A DNA stretch of 64,000 nt from Prorocentrum cordatum (lineage: Eukaryota > Sar > Dinophyceae > Prorocentrales > Prorocentraceae), in the NCBI GenBank assembly GCA_963575745.1, contig CAUYUJ010003903.1:22501-86500 (forward strand). Direction: 5' to 3'. Within the stretch, counting starts at the first letter, position 1. Every line of letters starts with the position of its first letter. Below the pieces are notes generated by a model. The model saw nothing but the letters and a program-made list of their open reading frames with translations, had not been told where the DNA came from and ran no database searches. Made by a program: the position numbers and the translations under genes. Of this stretch, positions 44,201 through 55,629 are shown in pieces.

Positions 44201-45001
44201 TCTCTCTCTCTCTCTCTATCTCTCTCCCTCTCTCCTCCTCTCGCTCCCTCTCGCTCCCTCTCTCTCTCTCTTTCGCTCTCGCTCTTCATCAGCGTCACCG
44301 TATCCCTGCTCCTCCCCCTGCCCGTACCTCCGCCCATCCCCCCGCCTCATCCCCCTCGCCCCGCCCACCCTGTCTGCCTCTACCATCGTGTCCTGTCTAT
44401 CCTGCTCCTCCCCTATCCCCTCCTCCACCCTCAATCCACCTCCACCCCCAATCCTCCTCCTCCTCCTCCCTCCCTCCTCCCTCCTCCTCCTCCTCCTCCT
44501 CCTCCTCCTCCTCCTCCTCCTCCTCCTCCTCCTCCTCCTCCTCCTCCTCCTCCTCCTCCTCCTCCTCCTCCTCCTCCTCCTCCTCCTCCTCCTCCTCCTC
44601 CTCCTACTCGTCCGGGCCTTCCGCCTCCCCCGCCTCTTCCCACCACCACCACGCCACCTCCCACTCGAGACAGAGACAGCGAGAGGAAAAGAGAGAGAGA
44701 GAGAGAGACAGACAGACAGGCAGGCATGCAGGCAGAAAGAGACATATGGAGACAGATAGAGAGAGAGAGAGAAACAGAGTGAGAAAGAGAAAGAGACAGA
44801 GACAGCGAGAGAGAGAGAGAGAGAGTGATGAAGAGAGAGAGAGAGAGACACACACACATAGAGAGCTTGAGAGAGAGAGAGAGAGAACGAGAGAGAGAGA
44901 GAGAGATACAGAGAGCGAGAGAAAACACTTAAACAAGTAGAGTGAGAGAGAGAGGGAGTGTGATAGAGAAAATGAGCAAAGGGTCATATATATATATATA
45001 T

Positions 45002-45055
<54 letters not shown>
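44200..45055. repeat. CT, TCC and GA microsatellite cluster
   Basis: (CT)n at 44201-44285, (TCC)n at about 44455-44605, (GA)n and GACA-type words at 44680-44925, (TA)n at 44986-45001 and (GA)n at 45005-45052. Confidence 0.93.
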
Positions 45056-45057
<2 letters not shown>

Positions 45058-45405
45058 CGGCAAGCCTCGTCGAGCTCTGGGGCTTCCAAGTCGCCCACAG
45101 TCGGGGCCGCCAGGGTCGCCGTGAGGCCGCCGAGCCGGGTGACGCGCCTGCCCGGGGCAGGGGCCCAGCTCTGCACGGGATGCCCGACGAGCCCCTCGCG
45201 GGCGGCCACCCCCCATACTCTTCGGGGGCGCGCAGACATGGATTGGCGATCCGTGGATTTGGCGCGCGGCCGCCAAGTCCATGGATCTGGGGAGGCGCCC
45301 TCCCCACAGTAAGCGGCCGGTGCCGCCTCGCTCGGCGGCGGAAATCAGGAATTTCCCATGGAAGCGGGACCCGTGGCTAATCCAGAGCGGACGGAGCCCC
45401 ACCCT
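45056..45405. other. Unassigned GC-rich sequence
   Basis: Contains CCATGGATC/ATGGATTGG words near 45235-45290. No gene recognised. Confidence 0.35.
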
Positions 45406-45692
45406 CCCCCCTCCTCCACCTCCCCCTCCTCCTCCTCCTCCTCCTCCTCCTCCTCCTCCTCCTCCTCCTCCTCCTCCTCCTCCTCCTCCTCCTCCCCCTC
45501 CTCCTCGGAAGTCGTGGGGGGCTAGGGGTAGGCTTCGCACGTGGCCCCCTCTCCACAAAAAAAACCACGTGCCCCCGGAAGCCCCGGTCGGGAGCGGTGG
45601 CGGCCGGCGGGAGCCCAGCGGCCGCTCGGGGACTTCCCAGCGCTCCAGGACAACTGGCGGCTCGGGACTCGTCGGGGGTACCGGCGGCGGGC
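45406..45692. repeat. TCC array and GC-rich flank
   Basis: (TCC)n at about 45410-45505. The remainder to the MITE is GC-rich with no recognised feature. Confidence 0.85.
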
Positions 45693-45865
45693 TAAAACGA
45701 CGCGAAGATCGGGACAAAATCGGATCGGGATAACTCGAAATCTCTGAGAATCGGCGGGTTTGGAGGATGTATTGGGCGCCGCGGCCGCTCCAGAGCGTTC
45801 TGGAACGCTCTGAGAGCGCTCCGGAACGCTCTGGAGCGATTTATCCCGATCCTAGCCCTGTTTTA
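45693..45865 (-). mobile_element. 173-bp MITE, copy B (inverted)
   Basis: Reverse-complement copy of 22170-22342 with exactly the same length. It starts TAAAACGACGCGAAGATCGG, ends GATCCTAGCCCTGTTTTA, and is flanked by CGGGC at 45688-45692 and 45866-45870. The core of alternating GAGCGTT and AACGCTC words is conserved. Only a few substitutions separate the copies. Confidence 0.92.
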
Positions 45866-45870
45866 CGGGC

Positions 45871-46177
45871 GGAATGCCTGACAGTCCACAGCGAGCGGGC
45901 GATCGGGTCCGGCCGCGGGGCAGCGAAGGCCAGCGAAATCCCCGACAGTGTAGGGCAGCTGTCTGCTCGGGTCACGTCGGGGGCAGCAACGGCCAACGAA
46001 ACACGAGCGCTGCGCTTCGCAAGATGCCCTCGCTGGACGGGGGATCCCTTCACCCCCTTGAGAATCCCTCCTCTTCCGCCAAAGCTGGGCCCTCCCCCTC
46101 CTTGCGGCGAGACCCACCAGCTCCGCCCAGAAAGCCGGCTGACCCCCGCGTACGCGCCAGCAGACGGCGACGAATAC
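45871..46177. other. Unassigned sequence
   Basis: GC-rich, no recognised feature. Confidence 0.35.
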
Positions 46178-46180
46178 CAA

Positions 46181-46246
<66 letters not shown>

Positions 46247-46740
46247 AACGAACACCACCACCACGACGACGACAACGACAAAGAACACTAGGACGACAAG
46301 CGACCATTCAAAGCGTCGGGCTAGTCGGGCAAGCGGGACATGAAAGCGGACTGGTCGGTCGAGCGGGCGGCTTGAGGTGTGTGGGCGGGACACACTAAAT
46401 TTAAGCTTCGCTCGTCGACGGGGCGAGGTTGGTGAATAAGACATAGACAGAAAACCTGAAGAACGCGACGACGACAACTACGACGACGACGAGCGGGACT
46501 TCAAAACGGGCGGGCTGTTAGGATATCGAATGAAACCTCCGTTAATGATAGGACAAGGTTCGCCGTCCTCAATGTCAACATCGTCGTCCTCCACGTCGTC
46601 GTCCTCCACGTCGTCGTCGTAATCGTCTTCCGTGTCAGCGCCATCGTCGTCAGCGTCTCCGTCGTGTTCGTTGTTGCGTTCGTCGCCGTATTCATCGTCG
46701 TGCTCATCGTCGTCGTTCTCGTCAACTTTTGCCGGGGCGG
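46178..46740. repeat. GAC and GTC arrays, partly degenerate
   Basis: Pure (GAC)n at about 46178-46243, ACGACG patches to 46290 and 46465-46490, then the opposite-strand form (GTC with TCGTCC and TCGTCA) at 46580-46735. The two arrays are in inverted orientation about a spacer at 46300-46460. Confidence 0.85.
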
Positions 46741-47490
46741 AGGGGGAGACCTCCGTCCCGGCTTTCGCCGCCGCCCCCCCCCCGCTCCAGCCACCCACCA
46801 CTTTGGTGGGAAGGTTCGAGAGTACTGGGGACTTTGGGGGGGAAGACGCTCTTCCAACAACCCACGGCAACCATTCTCTCGGGGCTTGTCGCAGAAGCGG
46901 GTACCAAGGAAATCATCTGCAACACAAGGCAATCGGCCGCTCGAGGCTGAAAGGGGCTAATGGCGGGCAACCGAAATCTCACCCATCATTCGCAACTTGT
47001 CGACCTTATCGCAAACTATGAAGGAAGACCCATCTGATCACACAGTGCTTGCGGGATGTCAAAGATTATGGCCATAGGTTTGAGGCGATCGCCAGCGACA
47101 GCGACAACACTGCCATCATCACTGCAATTATCATCCCATGGCACAGGCCACATGGTAGGAACGAGGAGCGAACGACGGTCAAACGCCTCGTGGGCGATTG
47201 CCAGGAACAACAATACTGGCTGGAACTTGTCAGGAAACAGTGACATGTTGGGCGACGTTGCCGCGGGCGGGCTGCACCCAATGGTGACAACGGGCGTCCA
47301 GCCTCGTCGTCACTGTCTCCAGAGAGGGGCCCCAGCGCCTAGACGGACCCAACCCCCCGATATCCTCGAAGGGCTTCCGGGCATGCGCTCCCTCTGCAAG
47401 CTAGTGTGACTCCATCTCGGCCTGTGGCTGCACTGGGCTGGTGGGAACCTCAGCAGGCCGGCGAGACCTCCCCTGACTGCGAGGGTCACC
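46741..47490. other. Unassigned, with protein-like short frames
   Basis: At 47049-47243 the plus frame gives ordinary sequence (KDYGHRFEAIASDSDNTAII, RLVGDCQEQQYWLELVRKQ), and the minus frame over the same bases is also open. I cannot choose a strand or family; a LINE endonuclease fragment is conceivable but not shown. Confidence 0.3.
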
Positions 47491-47496
47491 GGGAAT

Positions 47497-47657
47497 GAAG
47501 GGGCCCCAGGACACACAAATGAATACACACAAATAAAATAATCCCCATATTTCCCCATATTTTCTGGGTTTCTGTCTTCCCCCCCACTTCCCATATTTTC
47601 CCGTATTTTCTGGGGAATCGACGATGAATTTTGTCTGTGTGTGTTTTTCCCTCCTGA
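47497..47657 (+). mobile_element. ~160-bp AAGGGGCCC element, copy 5
   Basis: GAAGGGGCCCCAGGACACAC to CCCTCCTGA, 161 bp, with all internal landmarks (ATAAAATAATCCCCATATTT, two CCCATATTTTC blocks, GTGTGTGTTTTTCC). No convincing target duplication remains, so it is probably older than copies 2-4. Confidence 0.88.
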
Positions 47658-47930
47658 TTCTTGTCAGGTCGCAGTGGGCCGAAACAAAGTCGCTCACGCC
47701 CCAGTGGCTCCTCAACTTGCAGTGCATTAGCTACCTGGGCACGGCCACTGCGAGCTGAGCGTCACGATGGCGCAGCAGACCTCCTTGCCTGTTGCGGCGG
47801 ACGTGCGGACACTGAACCTGCCCACGCAGCGATGGGGCATCACGATTCGTCGAGGGACGACGCACAAGCGCGCACATACTTCCCTCATCCGCAGCGTTGG
47901 AACAACAAAGCACAACACGGCAAAGCACGC
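47658..47930. other. Unassigned sequence
   Basis: Mixed spacer, no recognised feature. Confidence 0.4.
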
Positions 47931-48400
47931 CACGGCACGCAAGCGCGGCAGGGCGCGGTACGAGGGCACGGCACGCCACAGAACATGTCACGCACTCTAG
48001 AACCTGGGCACGCCCCGGCACGGTACACTGCTCGCACTTTAGAACGTAGTCGCGGCACGACACAACTCGCGGGCACGACGCGGCACATTGCTCGCATTCT
48101 AGAATCTACGCACGGCGCGGCACGGCTCACGGGCACGCTACGGCACGGCACGCTGTTCGCATTCACAAGCCGAGGCGTGGCACGGCACGGCACGCTGGCA
48201 CGACACGGCGCAGCACTGTACATTTTCCGCATTATACAATCTACGCGCCGCGCGGTACATCTTTCGTTCTCTATAGAGCTTGAGCGCGGCACGGCACGGC
48301 ACGCAGGCAACAACACAAGTGTCGCATTCTAATCTCTCGGCACGGCACGGCACCACACGGCGCGCGGGCATCGCACGGCACTGCGCGGCACGCCAATGGA
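47931..48400. repeat. CGGCACGGCACG satellite with CGCATTCTAGAATC words
   Basis: Units of about 45-90 bp alternate a run of GGCACGGCACGC-type words with a TCGCA(T/C)T(C/T)TAGAA(T/C) word at about 47985, 48029, 48091, 48155, 48227 and 48319. The TCTAGA centre is palindromic. Confidence 0.8.
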
Positions 48401-48464
48401 GTTCCCTTCGTCCACAACGCACTCCATACAGCAATGGCTGTGTAGGGAAAATGGCGAGGGCGAG

Positions 48465-48490
48465 GGGGGTATTGATGATGAAGGTGATGG

Positions 48491-48534
<44 letters not shown>

Positions 48535-48700
48535 CTGATGCTGATGCTGATGCTGATGCTGATGCTGATACTGATGATGGTGATGATGATGATGCTGCTG
48601 ATGATGATGATGATGCTGATGATGATGATGATGATGATGATGATGCTGCTGATTATTGTAATTCTGCTGATGATGCTGCTGCTGATGATGCTGTTTTTCA
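48465..48700. repeat. GAT trinucleotide array
   Basis: (GAT)n with GCT variants (GATGCT hexamer patch at about 48530-48570), complement of the ATC arrays at 14945 and 20770. Confidence 0.95.
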
Positions 48701-49600
48701 CCAGCGGGCTGACAGCGATGCAACGGCACACGCGGTGCGGCATTGAAAGGAGACGTCTGCTTTGGTCGAACATCTCAAGCGCTGGGCGCAAACAGAGGAC
48801 GGGCGCCAATGACAGCCCGCCACCTACGCGTCCCTCTTGACCCGTCTCGCTCGCTCGGTTCCTCGGTTCGCCCTCTCATCGGTCCCCCTCGTGTCGTCCC
48901 TTTCCCCCTGTCGTCCCGCTTGCCGGCCCCACCAACGGCTGCGCCGAACCATTTTTCCTAATGTCCCCCCTCGCCCGCCTAGATGATGGGGCGGGGGGGG
49001 GGTCGACGGCTGCCCCTCACGGAGGACCAAGGCCGCCACGTCGAGCTCGAGGAGGAGGGGAAGGAGGAATAAGGGGATGAGGAGGAAGGAGGAGGGAGGA
49101 GGAAACAGGAGGGGGGGGGAGAAGAAGCAGGAGGGGGAGTTGGAGAGCAGCAGCGCACAGAGCACCCGCGAGGCGAAGTGCACCCCTGGCCAGGAACGCA
49201 CGCCCCAAGGCCCCCCGGCGCACGTCAAATCTCGGGCCGCCGGACACCCGGCCGCGTCGCCGCCGCGGCGTCGGGAGGCGCCCAAGCGCTGGCGGCGGCG
49301 GCGGCGGCGCAGGCGGCGGCGGCGGCGGCAGTCCGCGGGCGGCTGCCTTTGAGCCACGATCGCGTGACGGAGGGGGGGGGGCGCCTGGGCCTGCCAGGGC
49401 CCGCTGCGCAGGGGCGGCGCCTCCGCGGCGGGCGCGCGGCGCCCGCCGCAACGCCCGCTGCCGCTCCTCGGTGTCGGTAGGGCTTCTGGAAGTTGGCGCC
49501 TTCCTCCTGCTGCTCCAAATCCTCCTGCCTCCTCGTTCACCTTCTGCTTCCGCGTCGTCCTTCCTCCCCACTCATGCTCCTTCTGTTTCACCTTTTTAAT
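48701..49600. other. Unassigned GC-rich sequence
   Basis: Purine-rich at 49040-49140, GGC-repeat patch at about 49290-49332, G run at 49372-49380. No recognised gene. Confidence 0.35.
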
Positions 49601-49604
49601 CTCG

Positions 49605-49742
49605 TTCTCCTCCTCCTCCTCCTCCTGCTGCTCCAAATCCTCCTCGTCCTCCTCATCCTCGTCCTCGTCCTCGTCCTCCTCCTCCAGCGCCTCCTTTTCC
49701 TTCTCCTCCTCCTCTTCTTCCTCCTCCTCCTCCTCCTCCGAA
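49605..49742. repeat. TCC/CTCGTC array
   Basis: Interrupted (TCC)n with CTCGTC hexamer patches. Confidence 0.9.
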
Positions 49743-50340
49743 AAGCGGACGCGTCTGTCCGCGCGCCCGAACACTTTGATCGGGAGCGGGCGCCACCCCC
49801 CAACCCCGGAACCAGCGCACCGCTCAGCGGTGACTGGTCCTGGAGCCGAAGGGGTGCGCCCGCCGGGGCCTTATACATTCCCATACGCGGGATCGCCAAG
49901 GCGAGCGCGACGATGGTGCGGGGCGCCGCGAACACCAGCCCGCAGCGGGGGCCAGCAGCCGGAGCTAGCAGCCGGCAGCCGCCGTTCCAGCCTTTGGCGA
50001 CTGCCTGGCCGCCTCGTCGCCCAGCCGCGCCACGGCGCTTGGCGAGCAGCCGCGCGCTGGCGCCAGCCCCTGCAGCCGCCCCGCCGCTTTCTGGCGCCTC
50101 AGCGGCGAGCCCTGGCCGTCGCTGCCCAAGGCCGTCGGCGTCCAATCAGCGGCGCCCAGGGCGCTGCAATTGGCCGTCCAAGGCCTCGTGCCGCGCGCTG
50201 CTTAGCTCTGCGTCCCCACTTCGGCGCTGCGCGAGCTGCGCGGTGGGGCCCCCGAGCCCAGAGTTCAGCTCGGCGCGCCTGAGTTGGCACGCCACCTGGC
50301 GCTGCAGCGCGCAGCTGAACGCCTTGTAGGCGCGCGTGCG
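49743..50340. other. Unassigned GC-rich sequence
   Basis: Minus frames (for example TIVALALAIPRMGMYKAPAG near 49880) have ordinary composition but no family was recognised. Confidence 0.3.
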
Positions 50341-50344
50341 AGCT

Positions 50345-50800
50345 CCCCTCCTCCTCCTCCTCCTCCTCCTCCTCCTCCTCCTTCTCCTCCTCTCCTCCTC
50401 TCCCCCTCCTCTTCTCCTCCCTCCTCAATCCTCCCTCCTCCGTTCTCCCTCCTCCCTCCTCTCATCTCTCTCCCCCTCCCTCCTCCCTCCTCTCACCTCT
50501 CTCCCTCTCCCTCCTCGTCCTCCTCGTCCTCCTCGTCCTCCTCCTCGTCGCCCTCCCTCGTCCTCCTCCTTGTCCTCCTCCTCCTCCTCCTCCTCTCCTC
50601 CTCCTCCTCCTCCTCCTCCTCCTCCTCCCTCCCCCTCCATCCCTCCTCCTCCTCCTCCTTCTCCTCCTCGTCGTCGTCGTCCTCCTCCTCCTCCTCCTCC
50701 TCCCAGCCCCCTCTCCTCCTCCTCCTCCTCCCTCCTTCTCCTCCTCTTCCTCCTCCTCCACCCCTCCTCCTCCTCCTCCTCCTCCTCCTCCTCCTCAAGC
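50345..50800. repeat. TCC-rich array
   Basis: About 450 bases of TCC with CTCGTC, CCCTCC and TCGTCG interruptions. Confidence 0.93.
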
Positions 50801-51840
50801 CCTGAAGCCCTGATGGTCTGAGAGTCCTACGAACGCGACCAATGCCCCTTCCCGGCGGCGCCGAATGGTGCGCCAGGAGAGGCCATTCCGAAAATGGTCC
50901 GAACACAGTTGGTGAAACTGGCGAGGGACGGGGGGGAGAGATGGACGGGGGGCCCGAAAGGAGAGGGCGAAGGGGGCACGAACGGACGGACCCAGCGCAG
51001 GAGGGGAGGAAACGAAGAGAGAAAACTGCGGGACGGCGGTGGCCGGCGCCGCTGTCGGCGCGCGCCAGCGCATGCACGCGCGTGCGCACCCAACCCCAGA
51101 GAGAGGGAGCGAGAGGGAGCTCCTGAAGCCTCAGAGAGGGGGAGGGGTGGTTGCGTGCACGTGCTGCGCAGGCGGCCCAGGGGGCGTTGGGGCCTGGGGG
51201 GCCTACGCCGCTCCTCCCGGGCCGCCGCCGCCGCGGGCCCAGCTCGCGCCATGCCCCCCCCCCACTCGAGGGCCGCAGGGCCCCCTCACCCTGTGGGAGG
51301 GCGGAGCGCTCGCCATCGAGGGGGCGACGACGACGATGGGGAGGTCGCGCTCCCGGGCGTTCGTGCCATGGCGCTAGTGGCCCCCGTAGCCCAGGTGGCC
51401 GAAGGCGTGCTGGTGGTCCCCGTAGCCCATGGTGGTAGTATGCGGATGCCAGGGCTGCGTCGGGGTGAAAGGAAGGGCCTGTGCGCCCTGAGGCCCATCA
51501 CTGTGTGAGCGGCCTCGTCCTCGCCCCGGGGGGCACGAGCCGCGCGGCCCAATGGCGAGGGCGGGTGGGCAGGGTGCAGGTGGCAGTCGCTGGTTGCAGC
51601 CCGGACCATTCACCTTGTGGTAATGATGGTCCCCGCCTTGGTGGCAGCGCTGCTGATTGCAGTCGTGGCGCTGCTGCGCTGGTCGAAGTCGCGGTGCACG
51701 TGGTGCTACTGTTAGTCGCTGGGTGGGGCGTCTGGTGTGGGGCGGAGTGGGGCGCCGTCATGGTGCTGCTGTCCGCAGCCACTGGTGCTGCTGCTGCTGC
51801 TCGTCCGTCGGTGCGGAGCGTCGGGAGCAAGTAGTTGTGC
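50801..51840. other. Unassigned sequence
   Basis: The minus strand between about 51610 and 51370 has a His/Gly-rich frame (TTTMGYGDHQHAFGHLGYGG). A plus-strand GCTGCTGCTG patch lies near 51790. No family recognised. Confidence 0.35.
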
Positions 51841-51849
51841 CAGGCTCGG

Positions 51850-53400
51850 AAACCATGCTGGCGTCGATGCTGGAGCCGATGCTGGTGTTTGTGATGACGT
51901 AAGTGACCTAGATGCTGACCCTGGTGCTGGAGGCCGTCGCATCTTCGAAGATGTTGAGGTTTGTGCTGGCGTCGGTGCTGGGGTCGGTGCTGTAGTCGGT
52001 ACTGGTATCAATGCTGGCGTCGATGATGGCGTCGATGCTGGCGTCCTTGCTGGCTTTGGTGCATCGGTCGATGCTGTTGCTGGTATTGATGTCGGTATTG
52101 ATCCCGGTGCTGGAGTCTGTGCTGTCTTCGATGCCCGTGTCGATGCTTGCGTCAGTGCTGGTGTCGGCGCTGGTGTTGATGGAGTCCATGATGCCTTTGC
52201 TGTCGTCGATGCTAGTGTCGATGCCGACGTCTTTGCTGGATTTGGTGCTGGAGTCTGTGCTGTCTTCAATGCTGGCGTCGATGCTTGCGTCAGTGCTGGC
52301 GTCGACGCTTGCGGCAGAACTAGCGTCGATGCTGGGGTCGGTGCTGGTGTCGATGATGGCGTCGCTGCTGGCTTCGATGCGGGGGTCGGTGCTGGTGTCG
52401 GTGCCGGTGTTGATGGAGTCGTGAACGCTTGCCCCGATGCTGAAGTTCATGATGCCTTTGTTGTCGTCGATGCTAGTGTCGATGCCGACGTCTTTGCTGA
52501 ATTTGGTGCTGGAGTCTGTGCTGTCTTCAATGCCGGCGTCGATGCTTGCGTCAGTACTGGCGTCGACGCTTGCGGCAGAACTAGCGTCGATGCTGGGGTC
52601 GGTGCTGGTGTCGATGCTGGCGTCGCTGCTGGCTTCGATGCGGGGGTCGGTGCTGGTGTCGGTGCCGGTGTTGATGGAGTCGTGAACGCTGGCCCCGATG
52701 CTGAAGTTCATGATGCCTTTGCTGTCGTCGATGCTGGAATCGTTGCTGGTGTCGATGCCGACGTCTTTGCTGGATTTGGTGCTGGAGTCTGTGCTGTCTT
52801 CGATGCTGGCGTCGATGCTTGCGCCAGTGCTGGCGTCGACGCTTGCGGCAGAGCTAGCGTCGATGCTGGGGTCGGTGCTGGTGTCGATGCTGGCGTCGCT
52901 GCTGGCTTCGATGCGGGGGTCGGTGCTGGTGTCGGTGCCGGTGATGATGGAGTCGTGCACGCTTGCCCCGATGCTGAAGTTCATGATGCCTTTGCTGTCG
53001 TCGATGCTGGAATCGTTGCTAGTGTCGATGCCAACGTCTTTGCTGCATTTGGTGCCGGAGTCTGTGCTGTCTCCGATGCTGGCGTCGATGCCGGCGTCGA
53101 TGCTTGCGTCAGTGCTGGCGTCGACGCTTGCGGCAGAGCTAGCGTCGATGCTGGGGTCGGTGCTGGTGTCGATGCTGGCGTCGCTGCTGGCTTCGATGCG
53201 GGGGTCGGCGCTGGTGTCGGTGCCGGTGTTGATGGAGTCGTGAACGCCGATGCTGAAGTTCATGATGCCTTTGCTGTCGTCGATGCTGGAATCGTTGCTG
53301 GTGTCGATGCCGACGTCTTTGCTGGATTTGGTGCTGGAGTCTGTGCTGTCTCCGATGCTGGCGTCGAGTCTGGCGTCGGTGCTGGGCTGGCGTGCCTAGC
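51850..53400. repeat. Higher-order repeat of GATGCTGGTGTC units
   Basis: The base unit is a 6-12 bp word (GATGCTGGTGTC, GATGCTGGCGTC). It is organised in larger units marked by ATGATGCCTTTGCTGTCGTC at 52188, 52449, 52710, 52983 and 53262, that is spacings of 261, 261, 273 and 279 bp, all multiples of three. One plus frame would encode (DAGV)-like repeats, another plus frame Leu/Met/Ser-rich sequence, and the minus strand (SIDAST)-like repeats. All are open over most of the array, so coding cannot be inferred from openness. Confidence 0.9.
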
Positions 53401-53454
53401 GGGAAGAGGGCCTACAATTCGGGTTGCGCGCTGGCCTCTGTCACTGCGCGCTGG

Positions 53455-53516
53455 CCTCCTCCTCCTCCTCCTCCTCCTCCTCCTCCTCCTCCTCCTCCTC
53501 CTCCTCCTCCTCCTCC

Positions 53517-53557
<41 letters not shown>

Positions 53558-53620
53558 CTCCTCCTCCTCCTCCTCCTCCTCCTCCTCCTCCTCCTACTCC
53601 TCCTCCTCCTCCTCCCTGTC
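53455..53620. repeat. TCC array
   Basis: (TCC)n with a (CTCGTC)n patch at about 53517-53560. Confidence 0.95.
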
Positions 53621-53634
53621 CGCTTCGGCACCAC

Positions 53635-54115
53635 ACCCCTCACACAGTTCGTGGCCCCACAGGGAGCTCCAACAAAGCCCCAGGTGCAAGGTTCGCATGG
53701 CGCACCCGCCTGCAATATGGCGCAGCCCTCACACGGTTCGTGGCCCTACAGGTGCATCCGCCCCCCATTCGGCACACCCCCTACAGAGAGCTCCGCCGAA
53801 GGCACCAGTGGCATGGTCCGCATGGCGTGCCCGCCCCCAATCCGCCACACCACTCACAGGGTTCGTGGGTGGTGGCCACAGGAGCTCCGCCGAAGGCAGC
53901 AGTGGCAAGGTCCGTATGGCGCACCCGCGCCCAATGCGACACACCCCTCACACGTCGCGTGGTCCCACAAGTTCCGCCTACGGCTCTGCATGGCGCACAG
54001 ACGCCGCATTCGGCACACCCTTCACACGTTTCGTGGGCTCACAGGGAGCTCCATCGAGGGCGGCCCTCACAATTGCGTTTGGTTGGGTCCTTTTGCCAGG
54101 CTGAGCTCCTGTGCG
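53635..54115 (+). repeat. TTCGTGGCCCCA satellite, block 1
   Basis: Diverged units of about 80-120 bp with CGGCACACCC, TTCGTGGCCCnACAGG, GAGCTCC and AnGGTCCGnATGGCG words. The block ends TCACAATTGCG then GGTTGGGTCCTTTTGCCAGG (54067-54105), a terminus shared with block 3. Confidence 0.8.
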
Positions 54116-54405
54116 GACTGGGGTCCTCGTTTCGAATCCGCAGCGCCGCGCGTCTCCTTTCCGTCTGCTCTCCGACTGTACCTCACACGTTTCGCCTCCC
54201 CGTAGCGCTCTCCACCCATGGCCCTGGTGGGAACATGTGTACGTACACCCTGCGAGATGCTTAAGAAATCATGGGTTAAGAAATTGATAGTCTCAGAATT
54301 TGAATAAAAACCCAACATTTCCATTCAAATCTTAGGATTCACATTGAAGCATTAAGAATCATCGAGACTCTGGCCGATAACTCAAGTTTCTTCAGCATCG
54401 CCTGA
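54116..54405. other. Non-satellite gap, AT-rich
   Basis: Unit-free sequence. 54255-54400 is AT-rich and carries AAGAAAT/GATTCTTAA words, perhaps an insertion. No gene. Confidence 0.4.
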
Positions 54406-55290
54406 GGTGTACACGCGCCCATGTCGGCACACCCCTCGCACGCTTCGTGCCTCCCCGGGGAGGTCCACCCACGGCCCGCGCGGGGGAAGGCCGCCCGGCG
54501 TACGCGGGCCGAGGGCGGCACGCCCCTCGCACGTGTCTTACCCCCTGGGGGGCTCCGCGTCTGGCCCCAGTGGGAACATGTGCATGGCGTCCCCGCACCC
54601 ATCCCACGGCCGTCTTCCTCCCGGAGCCTCCCTCACGCGTGCCGTCTTCCTCTCGGAGCCTCCCTCACACGTGCCGTCTTCCTCCCGGAGCTCCACCCAC
54701 GGCCACAGCGGGGGACAGTCCGCAGGGCCTGCGTGGGCCGATGTTCCGTCTGCCCCAGGGAGCTCCACCTGCGGCACCAGTGGGAAAGCTTGTATGGCAT
54801 ACCGCGCGCCCATTTCGGCACACCCCTCAAGCGCATGGTGCTCCTAGGGAGCTCCACCTAGAGCCCCAGTGGGACAGATTCCACGCGTCCCCTCGCACGT
54901 TTCGGCGTATATACCCATCACGCGGCTCGTGACTCGCAGGGGCGTCCACCTGCGCCCCCACTGGCATGCGTTCCCCCACCGAGTTCGGCACACGCATCAC
55001 ACGTTTCGTGTCCCTGTAAGAGCCCCACCTACGGCCTCCGTGGGAAAGCTTGCATGCGTCCTCTCGCAAAGTTCTGCAAATCCCTCGCACGTTTCATGCC
55101 CCTAGCTCCACCTACGGCCCCAGTGGGAAAGTTTGCATGCGTCCCCTACCCACTTCGGCACATCTCTCACACTCTTCGTGCCCCTTAGGGAGCTCCACCT
55201 ACGGCCCCAGATGCAGCTTTCGTTCGCGTTCCCCCGCCAATTTCGGCACATCCCTCATACGGATCGTGCACAGAGAGTATCGTCACAAAC
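54406..55290 (+). repeat. TTCGTGGCCCCA satellite, block 2 (diverged)
   Basis: Units share CGGCACAnCCCTC, CACGTTTCGTGCCCCT and GGGAGCTCCACCTACGGCCC with GTGGGAAAG(T/C)TTGCATG. Divergence among units is higher than in block 3. Confidence 0.75.
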
Positions 55291-55620
55291 AATACATGGA
55301 TCAGCTAAATCATTGGATCCCTCGCCAAACTCATTTGTACGTACTTCCTGTTTCTTTTCATGCGTCTGCTGCGTCCACCTCCTCCTTCTCCTCCCCCTCC
55401 TATTTCTCGCCCTCCTCCTCTTCCTCACCCATTTCCTTCTGCTCCTCCTCCTCCTCCTCCTCCTCCTCCTCCTCCTCCTCCTCCTCCTCCTCCTCCCTCC
55501 TCCACCTCCCCCTCCTCACCCCCCTCCCGCGCTCAACCGCAGAATCCCCTTATTCCCAACCATCCTGTGGTGTTGGGTCCTCGTTTTGAAGAAACGGTCT
55601 CCGCGTTCCTCTTTTCCTCC
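55291..55620. repeat. TCC array and flanks within the satellite
   Basis: (TCC)n at 55444-55495. Flanking words GGGTCCTCGTTTTGAA at 55580 resemble GGGGTCCTCGTTTCGAA at 54120, so the same non-satellite junction follows blocks 1 and 2. Confidence 0.7.
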
Positions 55621-55629
55621 TCTTCCCCC

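Noticed and set aside
43933-44940. 335-codon plus-strand frame
   Set aside because: Mostly CT, TCC and GA microsatellite translation. The first 70 codons are unrecognised.
51737-54205. An 822-codon plus-strand open frame through the DAGV repeat and the TCC array
   Set aside because: It crosses a higher-order repeat, a TCC array and a satellite in succession, and the same bases are open in other frames and on the other strand. Openness follows from unit composition.
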